A model generated the notes under the pieces. That model was not told the DNA's origin. It did not search any database and saw only the letters and a program-made list of their open reading frames with translations. A program made the translations under genes and the position numbers. Shown piece by piece: positions 51,691 to 60,678 of a stretch of DNA of 64,000 nucleotides (position 1 is its first letter; the number at the start of each line of letters is the position of its first letter). The stretch comes from Desulfovibrionaceae bacterium (GTDB taxonomy: Bacteria > Desulfobacterota > Desulfovibrionia > Desulfovibrionales > Desulfovibrionaceae): NCBI GenBank assembly GCA_009773665.1, contig WSYE01000004.1:52456-116455 (forward strand), read 5' to 3'.

Positions 51691-54351
51691 TCACCGTGAG
51701 GCCCCCTCTTCCAGGAGCCTGCTGGCCTGTTCCAGCAGCTCCTCCACCTGGAAGGGCTTGCGCAGGCATGCAGCCGCGCCCAGCGCCTTGGCCTCGCTGA
51801 GTTCCTGCTCACTGGCCATTCCCGTCAGCACCAGCACGGGCATGGCAGGTTCGGCGAAGCTGTTGGCCTCGCGCAGGAGCGACAGCCCATCCCGGCTGGG
51901 CATGCGGATGTCCAGGATCATGAGCTGGTAGCGGTTCTGGCGCAAAAGCGACAGGGCCACCTCGCCGTCCTGGGCGACCTCCACGGCGTAGCCCTTGGAT
52001 TCCAGGGACTCGCGCAGAATCTCGCGGATGCTCTGTTCGTCGTCCACCACGAGCACCGCCTGCCTGGGCGTCCTGGAGGCCATGGGAAGGCCCGAGTTCC
52101 TGGCCGGGGCGGTCAGGTCGCGCGGCAGGACCAGGCTGAAGACCGAGCCGGAACCCGGTTCGCTGCTTACGGAGATGCGTCCCTTGTGCGCGGCCACGAT
52201 TCCGTACGCGGTGGAAAGCCCGAGCCCGGTACCCTTGCCCTCGGCCTTGGTGGTAAAGAAGGGGTCGAAGATTTTTTCCAGGTTTTCCCGAGGGATGCCA
52301 ACGCCCGTGTCGGAGATGCTGAACATCACCGAGTCGTTCTCGGTGGAATAGCTGATCCCGGCGGTCAGGACCCCGCCAGCGTCCTCCATGGCGTGCTGGG
52401 CGTTCAGCGCAAGGTTGAGCAGCACCTGCTCCATCTGGCGCGCGTCGGCCTTGATGTCGGGGATGGCCCCCCGATAGTCCCGGCGGACCTCGATGCCCTG
52501 GCTTCCCATGCTGCCTTCCAGCAGGCTCAACACCCGGTCCATCACGTCGCGCGGATTCATGGCTTCCATGCGCGGGGCGGCCGGACGGGCGAAATCCATC
52601 AGACTGCCAAGGATGGCGCTGATTCGCTCGATCTGCTCCCCCATCTGGCGCAGGCCCTTTTTCTTGGCCTGGTCCTCCTCGCGCATTTCCAGAAGCTGGG
52701 CGCGGGCCGAAATGATGGCCAGGGGGTTGTTGATCTCGTGCGCCGCGCCTGCGGCCAACTGGCCCACGGCGGCGAGGCGCTGGGTCTTCAAGAGCTTGTC
52801 GTTCATGTCCTGCATGGAGCGCATCACCTGGGCCAGACGCTCGGAGCGAAGTTCGCAGCGGCCCACCAGCTCGATATGGCGGAAGGCCTGCGCCGCCAGC
52901 TGGGCCAGCAGGCTGACCGCCGTGCGCTCCTCGGGCAGGACGCGCCCGGACGCGGGGCGGTACAGCAGCTCTCCGAAGGATTCAGCCCCGTCCGTCAAGG
53001 TCACCATGGCCACGCCGTCCTGGAAGTGGATGGGCGGGCCTTCGGGTCCGGCCAGGGCGGATGCCCTGGTGCGCCAGCCCGTCAGGTGGTCCAGGAACTC
53101 GCGCGGGAGCCCCACGGGACTGTCGGAGTCGTCAGGCCGCAGGTTCTCGTCCAGGGGGATGTCCACGGGGCGCGGCCCGCCGCCGAACCCCCAGGCATGG
53201 CCCGTGGCCGAACGCAGCACCGGCTCGATCACGCAGGCCAGCCCGCCAGGGGAGGCGAACCGCTCCTGGATGCACCGGGCCAGGGCCAGCAGCACGTCCT
53301 GGGGAGTGAAGGCCTTGGCGATCTCCACCCCGGCCTGGGCCACGCGCCGAAGCGCCATGGCGTCGCGCTCCAGGGTCTGGTTCTTGCCGGTCAGGCCCAG
53401 GGTGGCTTCGCCCAGACGCCGGTTGGCTCGGCCAAGGGCGTTGAAATAGAAGGAGGCTGCGTCCTCCTTGAGAGCGAACAGGGAGGCCCGCTCGGCAAAC
53501 AGGCTGCCAACGCCCGCGCGAACCTCGCGCAGCGCCGCCGAGCCCTCAAGGCCCAGAGCGGAAGCAAGACCCAGGCAGTCCGCGTCCTCGAAGCCGCTGG
53601 GCACCGTTCCCATGGCCTCATGGGCCAGCCGGTCCGCCAGAGCAACCATGAGGCTCACGGTCGCACCCTCGCCCGCTCCCAGCAGGGCGCTGGCGGGCTG
53701 GTGGTGCATCCAGGCTGCGTCGATGAACACGTCCGGCAGCTTCCAGCGCTCCAGGAGCCACTTCCCGGCCAGACAGTGGTCTGCCCCCAGGGCCTCCTGC
53801 TCGGCGGCGACGAGACGCTGGCCCACCAGGAACTCGTCACGCACCAGGGAGACGTAGCCTTCGCCCCCGGCGCTGATCAGGGCCAGCTTGCCGCAGTCGT
53901 GCAGCAAGCCCGCCGCGAAAGCGGCCCCGCACAGGCCTGGCCGGGCCTTTTCGGCCAGCAGCTTGGCCGCGCAGGCGCAGGCCAGGGAATGCCGCCAGAA
54001 CTCGCGCACCAGGGGATCGCCCGCGTCGAAGGTGTTGAAGAGCCCTTCGCGCACGCACACGCACAGGGCCACGGTGCGCACCACATCGGTGCCCAGCAGC
54101 ATGGCCGCCTGGCGGATGTCGTCCACCTTCTCCACGCGGTTGAATCCGGCGGTGTTGGCGAGGCGCAGCAGCTGGGTGGAAACGGATGGATCGGCCTCGA
54201 TGGCCTCGACAAGCTCTTGAAAGTCGGGGAACTCCCTGGTCGCTATTCCAAGAATACGGGCAGCCGAGGCGGGCGCGGAAGGAAGCTGTTCCATGCTCTC
54301 GATGAGCTTGCGCATCCGGTCGGTGGTCTGCTTGGGCGGGTCCTGACGCAT
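51691..54351 (-). CDS. HDOD-GAF hybrid histidine kinase with C-terminal receiver
   Basis: 886 aa, no signal or membrane helix, so soluble. Residues about 15-230 are an HDOD domain (LPSAPASAARILGIA and GLLHDCGKLALI), then a GAF-like region (about 350-480), HisKA with the phospho-His at residue 538 (GAAHEINNPLAI), HATPase (NLALNAQHAMED, DTGVGIPRENLEKIFD, GTGLGLSTAYGIVAAH) and a receiver with Asp 814 (LMILDIRMPSRDG). Downstream is the MinD-like ATPase on the same strand, 25 bp away. The response regulator/HD-GYP gene is divergent, with 210 bp between them; they could be a pair. Confidence 0.92.
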   Translation of the reverse strand: MRQDPPKQTTDRMRKLIESMEQLPSAPASAARILGIATREFPDFQELVEAIEADPSVSTQLLRLANTAGFNRVEKVDDIRQAAMLLGTDVVRTVALCVCVREGLFNTFDAGDPLVREFWRHSLACACAAKLLAEKARPGLCGAAFAAGLLHDCGKLALISAGGEGYVSLVRDEFLVGQRLVAAEQEALGADHCLAGKWLLERWKLPDVFIDAAWMHHQPASALLGAGEGATVSLMVALADRLAHEAMGTVPSGFEDADCLGLASALGLEGSAALREVRAGVGSLFAERASLFALKEDAASFYFNALGRANRRLGEATLGLTGKNQTLERDAMALRRVAQAGVEIAKAFTPQDVLLALARCIQERFASPGGLACVIEPVLRSATGHAWGFGGGPRPVDIPLDENLRPDDSDSPVGLPREFLDHLTGWRTRASALAGPEGPPIHFQDGVAMVTLTDGAESFGELLYRPASGRVLPEERTAVSLLAQLAAQAFRHIELVGRCELRSERLAQVMRSMQDMNDKLLKTQRLAAVGQLAAGAAHEINNPLAIISARAQLLEMREEDQAKKKGLRQMGEQIERISAILGSLMDFARPAAPRMEAMNPRDVMDRVLSLLEGSMGSQGIEVRRDYRGAIPDIKADARQMEQVLLNLALNAQHAMEDAGGVLTAGISYSTENDSVMFSISDTGVGIPRENLEKIFDPFFTTKAEGKGTGLGLSTAYGIVAAHKGRISVSSEPGSGSVFSLVLPRDLTAPARNSGLPMASRTPRQAVLVVDDEQSIREILRESLESKGYAVEVAQDGEVALSLLRQNRYQLMILDIRMPSRDGLSLLREANSFAEPAMPVLVLTGMASEQELSEAKALGAAACLRKPFQVEELLEQASRLLEEGASR

Positions 54352-54561
54352 GGCGATGCCAACTTGGGGTAAGCGTTATTTCCAGAGAGTACAGCAGTTG
54401 CTGCTCCCTACATCATCCGTTCGAAAAAGCAACCGTCAGTCCGGCTGACATGGTCCTCTACCGGTTTTCCCGAGGATACTGGACAAATCCCGTAGGCAGG
54501 TTGTAGACCAGAATCGTCCGGGCGGTTTTCAACACCTTCATCAGGACAGGACTCGATCCCT

Positions 54562-55936
54562 ATGGCTCAACACAAGACGCGCATCCTGCTGGTGGACGAT
54601 GAACCGGGCGTGCTTGAAGTCTGCGCCGAAACCCTCGAGGGGATCGCCTCTTCCGTATCCACCGCGCGCGACGGGCTTGCGGCCATGGAACTTCTGCGCA
54701 CTGACAGCTTCGACCTCATCGTGAGCGACCTGCGCATGCCCGGCATGGGTGGCCTGGACCTCATCAAGGCCGCAGGCACGCTGGCTCCTGACACCGACGT
54801 GATCGTGCTCACCGGCTACGGCGGCATCGAGAGCGCCGTGGAGTGCGTGAAGCTCGGCGCGGTGAACTACCTGCTCAAGCCCTTCAAGCTGGAAGCGCTC
54901 CGGGAAGCCGTCTGCAAGGCCCTGGAGGAACGCTCACTTCGCATCAAGCGCAGCACCTACGGGACGCTGGCGCAGATGCTCGCACTGAAAGACGCCATGA
55001 ACGGGCATGAGGATTCCAAGTCGCTCATCAAGCAGTTCCTCGGGCAGGTGAAATCCGCCTTTTCTCCTGACGGAATCGCCTTCTTCATCAAAGGTGTGAA
55101 GGACCTCGAGTCCGGCCCGCAGGTGCTCATCGGCCCCTATTTCCGCGACAACCCCGGCGTGCGCTCCTGGTTCGAGACCCTGAGCGCCTCCATGCCGCCG
55201 TCCCCAGTTCGGCCATCGGCGTCCCCGTGGAAGGCCAGAACGGGCCGCGCGGGGCCGTGGTTGCCTTACGGGCCGGAAATTCCGCACCCTACGGTCTGGA
55301 TGAGCTGAAGCTTTTGACCCTGTTTGCGGCCCACGCCTCGCTGTGCTTCGAGAGTAACCAGGCCTGCGCCAAGCTCAAGTCCGTCAACGGAGAGATCGTC
55401 TTCTCCCTGGTCCACGCCGTGGAGGCCAAGGACACCTACACCAGGGGCCACTCCGAGCGGGTGAGCCGCTACGCCACGAAGCTGGCGCGTTTTCTGGGCC
55501 TTTCCGAGGCCGAGGTGGAGCTGGTGCGCATCGCCGGAGTCCTGCACGACATCGGCAAGATCGGCGTTCCGGATAGCATTTTGAACAAGCAGGGGCCGCT
55601 GATTTCCCAGGAAGTGCCCGCCATGCGCCAGCATCCGACCATCGCGCGCACCATCCTGGGCAAGGTGGAGTCCCTCTCGGACGTCTTGCCCATCGTCTAC
55701 CACCACCACGAGCGCGTGGACGGCAACGGATACCCCGACGGCCTCTCCGGCGACGAGATCCCCTTCCTGGCGCGACTGGTGAGCGTGGTGGACGGATTCG
55801 AGGCCATGACCTCCGACCGCGCCTACCACAAGGCCAGGAGCGTCGCACCATCCTGCGCAAGGGCGCGGGCAGCCAGTGGGACGCGGAGCTTGTCAACGCG
55901 TGGCTCCAACTGCTGGACGCGCCCGGCGAGAACTGA
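54562..55936 (+). pseudogene. Response regulator with HD-GYP domain, frameshifted twice
   Basis: Three reading frames together encode one protein. Frame 1 (54562 on) has a receiver (TRILLVDDEPGVLEVC, LIVSDLRMPGMGG, VLTGYGG, LLKPFKLE) and a linker up to about 55200. Frame 2 carries a GAF-like part (SSAIGVPVEGQ) and HD-GYP: TRGHSERVSRYATKLA, GVLHDIGKIGVPDSIL, HHERVDGNGYPDGLSG. Frame 3 from about 55841 ends it (RRTILRKGAGSQWDAELVNA, stop 55936). One missing C in the CCCC at 55202 would explain the first lesion; the second, at about 55840, also lacks a few residues compared with the family. Either a decaying gene or assembly errors. Confidence 0.78.
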
Positions 55937-56236
55937 GCCCTTAAACAACCGGTCGCACAGTCGCAATTATTCGATATTATTACTGTTAAGTCACCACCAT
56001 TTGCCCTGACACACCCTGAAATTACCCACACAAGGTGAGTCAAGCTGGCCGAACTGACTGGAGTTGGCGTTGTCCTGCGACGCGCTGACGCTCATTCCGC
56101 CGCGCGGGCTCCGTACTTCGTGGGCGATGCGTCCAGCACAAATCCCTTGCTGGTGATGGAGGCAGCCAGTGGGCGCACTTACTGGTCAAGCATGCCTATC
56201 CATCGTCTATGCAGGCACCATGTCAAGTGATTACCA
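55937..56236. other. Intergenic stretch with possible gene remnant
   Basis: 300 bp. From 56041 to 56220 one plus frame is open and high in G+C (KLAELTGVGVVLRR...GDASSTNPLLVMEA), set between AT-rich sequence on both sides. It has no start and no identifiable family; it may be a fragment of a lost gene. Confidence 0.3.
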
Positions 56237-56632
56237 TCACTCTGTGTCCGGTTTGCTGGAGTGTTGTCCTTGATATAGTGGCATTGGCATATTTTTGTAT
56301 TTTGCTTCGTAAATTTCGAGTTCTTCGCACGCAGTAATGTTAGCATATTTGGCATTTCCGCTTTTCTTTTCTTCACATATTTTCCTTATCCATGCCAATT
56401 CCTGCGCAAACAGCACACATGGATCTTGTTTTAAAGTACTGACTCCGAGTTTATATTTCTCACAGGCAATCTGCATAAACCATATTTGTTTAGCATTTTC
56501 CTCAGGAATCATCGGCCCGTACCATTTTTTAAGATCATTGGTACCTCCGGTATGGATCATGTCGGCCATGCCGCAGCCGAAATTCAGTGACAATAGCAAT
56601 ATCGCCAATAATCTGTATATATTATTGGGCAT
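56237..56632 (-). CDS. Small low-G+C lipoprotein, unknown function
   Basis: 131 aa from ATG 56632, with GGAG nine nt upstream; the ORF-track start (56647) lies a few codons earlier. The lipoprotein signal is YRLLAILLLSLNFGC, lipobox NFGC. The mature chain has further Cys (IACEKY, DPCVLF, RKICEEK, TACEELE), an even number suggesting disulfides. Base use is much more AT-rich than the neighbours, so it may be acquired. No family is recognised. Confidence 0.65.
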   Translation of the reverse strand: MPNNIYRLLAILLLSLNFGCGMADMIHTGGTNDLKKWYGPMIPEENAKQIWFMQIACEKYKLGVSTLKQDPCVLFAQELAWIRKICEEKKSGNAKYANITACEELEIYEAKYKNMPMPLYQGQHSSKPDTE

Positions 56633-56844
56633 CGTCAGCAACTCCAATATGATTTGAATTTATCATTATTTAGCATTATACGTTGAGTTATTACGTGCAA
56701 GAGATGAGTTCCCGGATTTTTAGGACAAAAGCTGGCGCTTCAGCCTGTACTATATGTAAGACAGCCGCACAATTATTCTCCAACTCAACCCGAGCCGCCA
56801 GCGTTGCTGTAGCGGCTCCGGCAAGCCCTCTCGCAGGCAATGAT

Positions 56845-56874
56845 AAAGCCCCCGGCTCTCACCGGGGGCTTTCT
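56845..56874. terminator. Terminator downstream of rubredoxin gene
   Basis: AAAGCCCCCGG pairs with CCGGGGGCTTT around a short CTCTCA loop, with A/T on both sides. It ends the rubredoxin transcript on the minus strand. Confidence 0.85.
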
Positions 56875-56902
56875 GATTTCACCGTGCTCTGCGAGGCGAG
56901 GC

Positions 56903-57064
56903 TCAGCCCTCGACCTTCTCGAAGAATTCCTTTTCCGCCCCGCACTTGGGGCAAACCCAGTCCGCCGGGACATCCTCCCAGGCAGTGCCGGGGTTCACGC
57001 CATGGGCCACGTCGCCCTCTTCAGGGTCGTACACATAGGCGCACGGGCATTCCCACTTGTCCAT
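56903..57064 (-). CDS. Rubredoxin
   Basis: 53-aa iron electron carrier. The start is ATG 57064 ([18 protein letters not shown]) with AAGGAGA five nt upstream; the ORF-track start 57097 adds eleven residues. One Fe site: CPCAYV (CxC instead of the classical CxxC) and CPKCG. The CxC spacing at the first half-site is unusual. It lies 157 bp downstream of the rubrerythrin gene on the same strand; rubredoxins reduce rubrerythrin in peroxide detoxification in anaerobes. Confidence 0.9.
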   Translation of the reverse strand: MDKWECPCAYVYDPEEGDVAHGVNPGTAWEDVPADWVCPKCGAEKEFFEKVEG

Positions 57065-57221
57065 GATGGTCTCCTTACGGTATCCAGTAAATTTCATCCG
57101 GCAGGCTTGAACACATACAAACTGTGCATTGGCACGATTCGCTGTTGCACATCACAAGCCTTGCCACAAAAAACCAGAGAGTATCTTTAGAAAAACATGC
57201 CTTGTTATTCAAAGCAGCTCA

Positions 57222-57716
57222 CTAGCCGACCGTGAAGAACGCCTTGGCAGCGGCTTTGCAGACCGGGCAGTTCTCGGGGGCGTGGTCCTCGCAGGTGTAC
57301 CCGCACACGGAACAGATGTAGTATTCGGTATCCTTGAGGCCGGAGGGATCAGCCAGGGCCTTCTTGTAGAGATCGGCGTGGATCTTCTCCACCTCGTTGG
57401 CGAAACGGAAGGTGCGCTCGGCCTGCTTGTTGCCCTCGGCCACGGCCTCTTCGATCATCTTGGGGTACATGCTCTCGAACTCGTGGGTCTCGCCTTCGAT
57501 GGCGGCCTTCAGGTTCTCGGCGGTCCCGGCCACGCCCTTGAGAACGTGCAGGTGGGTGTGGGCGTGCACGGTTTCGGCTTCGGCGGTGGCGCGGAACAGC
57601 TTGGCGACCTGCTTCAGGCCTTCCTTGTCGGCCTGCTTGGCGAAAGCCAGATATTTGCGGTTGGCCTGGGATTCACCGGCAAAAGCTTCCTTCAGATTCG
57701 CTTCGGACTTGGACAT
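57222..57716 (-). CDS. rbr: Rubrerythrin
   Basis: 164 aa from ATG 57716 ([20 protein letters not shown]) with TTGGAGG six nt upstream. An N-terminal four-helix diiron domain ([15 protein letters not shown], then [28 protein letters not shown]) and a C-terminal rubredoxin-like FeS4 domain ([20 protein letters not shown]). Reduces hydrogen peroxide. Located just downstream of a Fur/PerR regulator, the classical anaerobe peroxide cluster. Confidence 0.95.
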   Translation of the reverse strand: MSKSEANLKEAFAGESQANRKYLAFAKQADKEGLKQVAKLFRATAEAETVHAHTHLHVLKGVAGTAENLKAAIEGETHEFESMYPKMIEEAVAEGNKQAERTFRFANEVEKIHADLYKKALADPSGLKDTEYYICSVCGYTCEDHAPENCPVCKAAAKAFFTVG

Positions 57717-57746
57717 GATGCCTCCAAACAATAAGATGATTTTGTT

Positions 57747-57765
57747 TTTAAGAATAATTCTGACA
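57747..57765. promoter_or_regulatory. Candidate PerR/Fur box ahead of rubrerythrin
   Basis: AGAATAATTCT at 57751-57761 is a perfect palindrome in AT-rich sequence about 35-45 bp before the rbr start, with TT and GA flanks resembling Per boxes. It sits where a repressor would block rbr. Similarity to the PerR consensus is partial. Confidence 0.4.
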
Positions 57766-57833
57766 AGAAGTGTACACCAAATTGACCATTCTGGTCAAGT
57801 GCCCGGAAACATTTCGATTGCCTAGCGAGATTC

Positions 57834-58292
57834 CTACTGGGTACTCAGGCACCCCTGGCAGACGCCGCGCACCACAACACGCCGGTCGTCCACGCGGCCC
57901 AGGGCCTCAGAATCATCCGGCAGAACCAGTTGGTCGAACTCGCTCCACATGAAGTCGTAGATGGACTTGCAGCGCGAACAGACGAAGTGGTGGTGTGGAC
58001 TCGTGTCGGCATCGAAGCGACCCTGATCCCCCGTGACCGGAACACGCATGATGATGCCCAGATCGTCGAAGGTGGAGAGAGTGCGGTAGACAGTATCCAG
58101 CGAGATGGTGGGCAGCCTGCGCCGCACCCGCCCGAACACCATTTCCGCGCTGGGATGGTCCTTTGCGCCAACAAGTTCCCGCAGGATCTCAAGGCGTTGA
58201 TGCGTCAGCCGCAACCCTTTGTCCTGTGAGATGACCTTGAACTTCTCCAGGGCGGAGTCGAAATCCATGGCCATTGCATGCGTCTGCAACAT
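57834..58292 (-). CDS. perR: Fur-family regulator, PerR-like
   Basis: 152 aa. A winged helix (LRLTHQRLEILRELV, LPTISLDTVYRTLSTFDDL) and a dimerisation/metal domain with RFDADTSPHHHFVCSRCKSIYDF and a C-terminal CQGC. The two CxxC pairs hold structural zinc; the regulatory site has an Asp in FDADT, which in PerR proteins favours Fe-based peroxide sensing. Upstream AAGGAGA precedes ATG 58292. Genes rbr and rubredoxin follow in order, so it likely represses them until peroxide oxidises its His ligands. Confidence 0.88.
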   Translation of the reverse strand: MLQTHAMAMDFDSALEKFKVISQDKGLRLTHQRLEILRELVGAKDHPSAEMVFGRVRRRLPTISLDTVYRTLSTFDDLGIIMRVPVTGDQGRFDADTSPHHHFVCSRCKSIYDFMWSEFDQLVLPDDSEALGRVDDRRVVVRGVCQGCLSTQ

Positions 58293-58456
58293 GGGAACAT
58301 CTCCTTAAAACGGATTGTTTTCTGATAGCCTACTTGTTGTCGAAGTCAAGGGTTACTGAGAAATATTCAAAACAAGGAAAGACCCTCCTTAACGGTCGGA
58401 ATTGATTTCAGGGGCCACTTGCGCTACCCCACGCCTACCGAACCCAAGGAGCGAAC

Positions 58457-59737
58457 ATGAACGTCCTGCTGGTTGGCTCGGGCGGGCGCGAACACGCCCT
58501 GGCCTGGAAGCTCTCCCAAAGCCCCCTCGTCGATACGCTTTTCGCCGCGCCCGGAAACGGCGGCACAGCCCTTACCGCAACCAACGTCCCCCTGGCCGAC
58601 ACCGACGTGGCCGGACTGGTGGAATTCGCCAAGGCCAACGCCATCGGCCTCGTGGTGGCCGGTCCCGAAGCACCTCTGGTGGCCGGGCTGGCCGACGCCC
58701 TGGCCCAGGCCAAGATCCCCTGCTTCGGCCCCAACGGCTACGCCGCGCAGCTGGAAGGCTCCAAGGCTTTCGCCAAGGACATCATGCGCGCCTCCGGCGT
58801 GCCCACCGCCGACTACCAGGTCTTCACCGACTATCAGGCCGCCAAGGCCTTCATCACGGCCCACGCGCTGCCCATGGTGGTCAAGGCCGACGGCCTGGCC
58901 GCCGGAAAGGGCGTGGTCGTGGCCAAGACCCACGCCGAGGCCCTGGAAGCGCTGGACGACATGATGGTCGCCCGCAGCTTCGGCGCCGCTGGCGACACCG
59001 TGGTGGTGGAAGACTGCATCGTCGGCGAGGAGGCCTCCTTCCTGGCCTTCTGCGACGGCGAGACAGTGGTCCCCATGCCCTCCTGCCAGGACCACAAGGC
59101 CGTGGGCGAAGGCGACACCGGCCCCAATACCGGCGGCATGGGCGCATACTGCCCCGCCCCGGTCCTGCCCGACACCGAGTGGGAGCGCATGGCCGCCCTG
59201 GTCATCACCCCCATCGTGCGCACCCTGGCCGCCAAGGGCCACCCCTTCAAGGGCATCCTGTACGCGGGCCTGATGATGACCGCCGACGGCCCCATGGTGC
59301 TGGAATACAACGTCCGCTTCGGCGACCCCGAGTGTCAGCCGCTGCTCATGCGCCTGGAGTCCGACATCGTGCCCATCATGCTGGCCTGCGCCTCGGGCAC
59401 GCTGACCCCGTCCCTGGTGACATGGAGCCCCAAAACCGCCCTGTGCGTGGTGCTGGCCGCCGGAGGATATCCCGGCAGCTACCCCAAGGGCATGGTCATC
59501 TCCGGCATCGAAGAAGCGGAAAAGACCCCCGGTGCGAAGGTCTTCGTGGCCGGAGCGAAGCTCGAAGCGGGCAAGCTCCTGACCACGGGCGGGCGCGTGC
59601 TGGGCGTCACCGCCTTGGGCGAAGACCTGGCCTCGGCCCAGGCCAACGCCTACGCCGCCGTTTCGTCCGTCCACTTCGACACGTGCCACTTCCGCCGCGA
59701 CATCGGCGACAAGGGCATCAGGAGGAGCGTGAAATGA
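58457..59737 (+). CDS. purD: Phosphoribosylamine-glycine ligase
   Basis: GAR synthetase, ATP-grasp enzyme of purine synthesis: phosphoribosylamine + glycine + ATP to GAR. 426 aa. Motifs: NVLLVGSGGREHALAWKL, VVKADGLAAGKGVVVA (ATP-grasp P-loop), GEEASFLAFCDGE, GDTGPNTGGMGAYCPAP, NVRFGDPECQPLL. It begins 164 bp after the divergent perR start, and its stop overlaps the purE start as ATGA. Confidence 0.97.
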   Translation: MNVLLVGSGGREHALAWKLSQSPLVDTLFAAPGNGGTALTATNVPLADTDVAGLVEFAKANAIGLVVAGPEAPLVAGLADALAQAKIPCFGPNGYAAQLEGSKAFAKDIMRASGVPTADYQVFTDYQAAKAFITAHALPMVVKADGLAAGKGVVVAKTHAEALEALDDMMVARSFGAAGDTVVVEDCIVGEEASFLAFCDGETVVPMPSCQDHKAVGEGDTGPNTGGMGAYCPAPVLPDTEWERMAALVITPIVRTLAAKGHPFKGILYAGLMMTADGPMVLEYNVRFGDPECQPLLMRLESDIVPIMLACASGTLTPSLVTWSPKTALCVVLAAGGYPGSYPKGMVISGIEEAEKTPGAKVFVAGAKLEAGKLLTTGGRVLGVTALGEDLASAQANAYAAVSSVHFDTCHFRRDIGDKGIRRSVK

Positions 59738-60228
59738 CCCAGGTTGCCATCTTCATCGGCTCCATCTCCGACCGCGACATCATGCAGCCCTGCTCCGACG
59801 TGCTGACCGAGCTTGGCATCTCGCACCTGTACACGGTCACCAGCGCGCACCGCACCCCGGACCGCACGGAAAAGCTCATCCGCGACCTGGAGGCCGACGG
59901 CTGCCAGGTGTTCATCTGCGCGGCGGGCATGGCCGCGCATCTGGCCGGGGCCGTGGCCGCGCGCACCGTAAAGCCTGTGCTTGGCGTGCCCATCACCGCG
60001 TCCGCCCTGGGCGGCATGGACGCCCTGCTGGCCACGGTGCAGATGCCGCCAGGCTTTCCGGTGGGAACCGTTGCCCTGGACAAAGCCGGGGCGCGCAACG
60101 CCGCCTGGATGGCCGCCCAGATTCTGGCCATCGGCGACAAGTCCCTGGAGGCCAAGATCGTCAAGGCCCGCGAAGGCTTCGTGGCGGGCGTCGAGAAGGC
60201 CGCGCAGGAGCTCGAAGGCCGAAGCTAG
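59734..60228 (+). CDS. purE: 5-(carboxyamino)imidazole ribonucleotide mutase (PurE)
   Basis: 164 aa from ATG 59734 (MTQVAIFIGSISDRDIMQ); the long ORF at 58402 that contains it is a shadow of purD upstream. PurE motif GSISDRDIMQPC, TSAHRTPDR, GMAAHLAGAVAA, GVPITASALGGMDALLATVQMPPGFPV, all typical. The alternative class (PurE II) is similar and cannot be excluded from sequence alone. The last base of its TAG stop is the first base of the MITE-like element. Confidence 0.93.
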   Translation: MTQVAIFIGSISDRDIMQPCSDVLTELGISHLYTVTSAHRTPDRTEKLIRDLEADGCQVFICAAGMAAHLAGAVAARTVKPVLGVPITASALGGMDALLATVQMPPGFPVGTVALDKAGARNAAWMAAQILAIGDKSLEAKIVKAREGFVAGVEKAAQELEGRS

Positions 60229-60331
60229 TGTCGCGTTTTTGAAATACATGAGCATGTATTTCAAAAACAAATCCAATGGTTCTCTTAGTTTAGACTCATC
60301 AATTGTCTGAACGTATTTGAGAACGCAACAC
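60228..60331. mobile_element. MITE-like element, copy 2
   Basis: 104 bp, same ends as copy 1 (GTGTCGCG...CGCAACAC). The left half has a perfect 14-bp inverted repeat (TTTTTGAAATACAT / ATGTATTTCAAAAA) with loop GAGC; the right half pairs GTTCTC...GAGAAC and GTTTAGAC/GTCTGAAC. It overlaps the purE stop by one base and separates the gene from its terminator at 60378. Confidence 0.82.
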
Positions 60332-60377
60332 TCGCTTTGCCTTCCCGGCCTGTCCTTCTATCAACACCGTCAGACCG

Positions 60378-60416
60378 AAACGCGCCCTTCACGGAATTTT
60401 CGTGGAGGGCGTTTTC
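60378..60416 (+). terminator. Terminator after purE
   Basis: CGCCCTTCACG pairs with CGTGGAGGGCG over GAATTTT and is followed by TTTTC. About 150 bp beyond the purE stop, displaced by the MITE-like insertion. Confidence 0.85.
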
Positions 60417-60678
60417 ATCATCGGCACGCGTTCCCGGCAAAGCGCCCCCCCCCAATTCGCCAACACGCCGCCCCTTGCCTTGCATCTGGCGTCCCAATAC
60501 TCTAATGTTGAAAATTCCGAGTATGATTTGACAATAATACATCGTAGATAAGTGTCATTCACCCTCTACCGCAACGATTCGAACCCATCGCGCCATGCGC
60601 GGGAAGCGCATAACCACCCCCACGTTGACGCGTTTCACCCGGAACTACAGTAGCCACGTACGAATACACAGGAAAGGC

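Noticed and set aside
56683-57190. Plus-strand ORFs over the rubredoxin region
   Set aside because: Antisense to rubredoxin and its terminator, no ribosome site and no recognisable protein.
58402-59733. 5' part of the 608-aa ORF ending in purE
   Set aside because: Out-of-frame reading through purD; only the last 164 residues (purE) are real.
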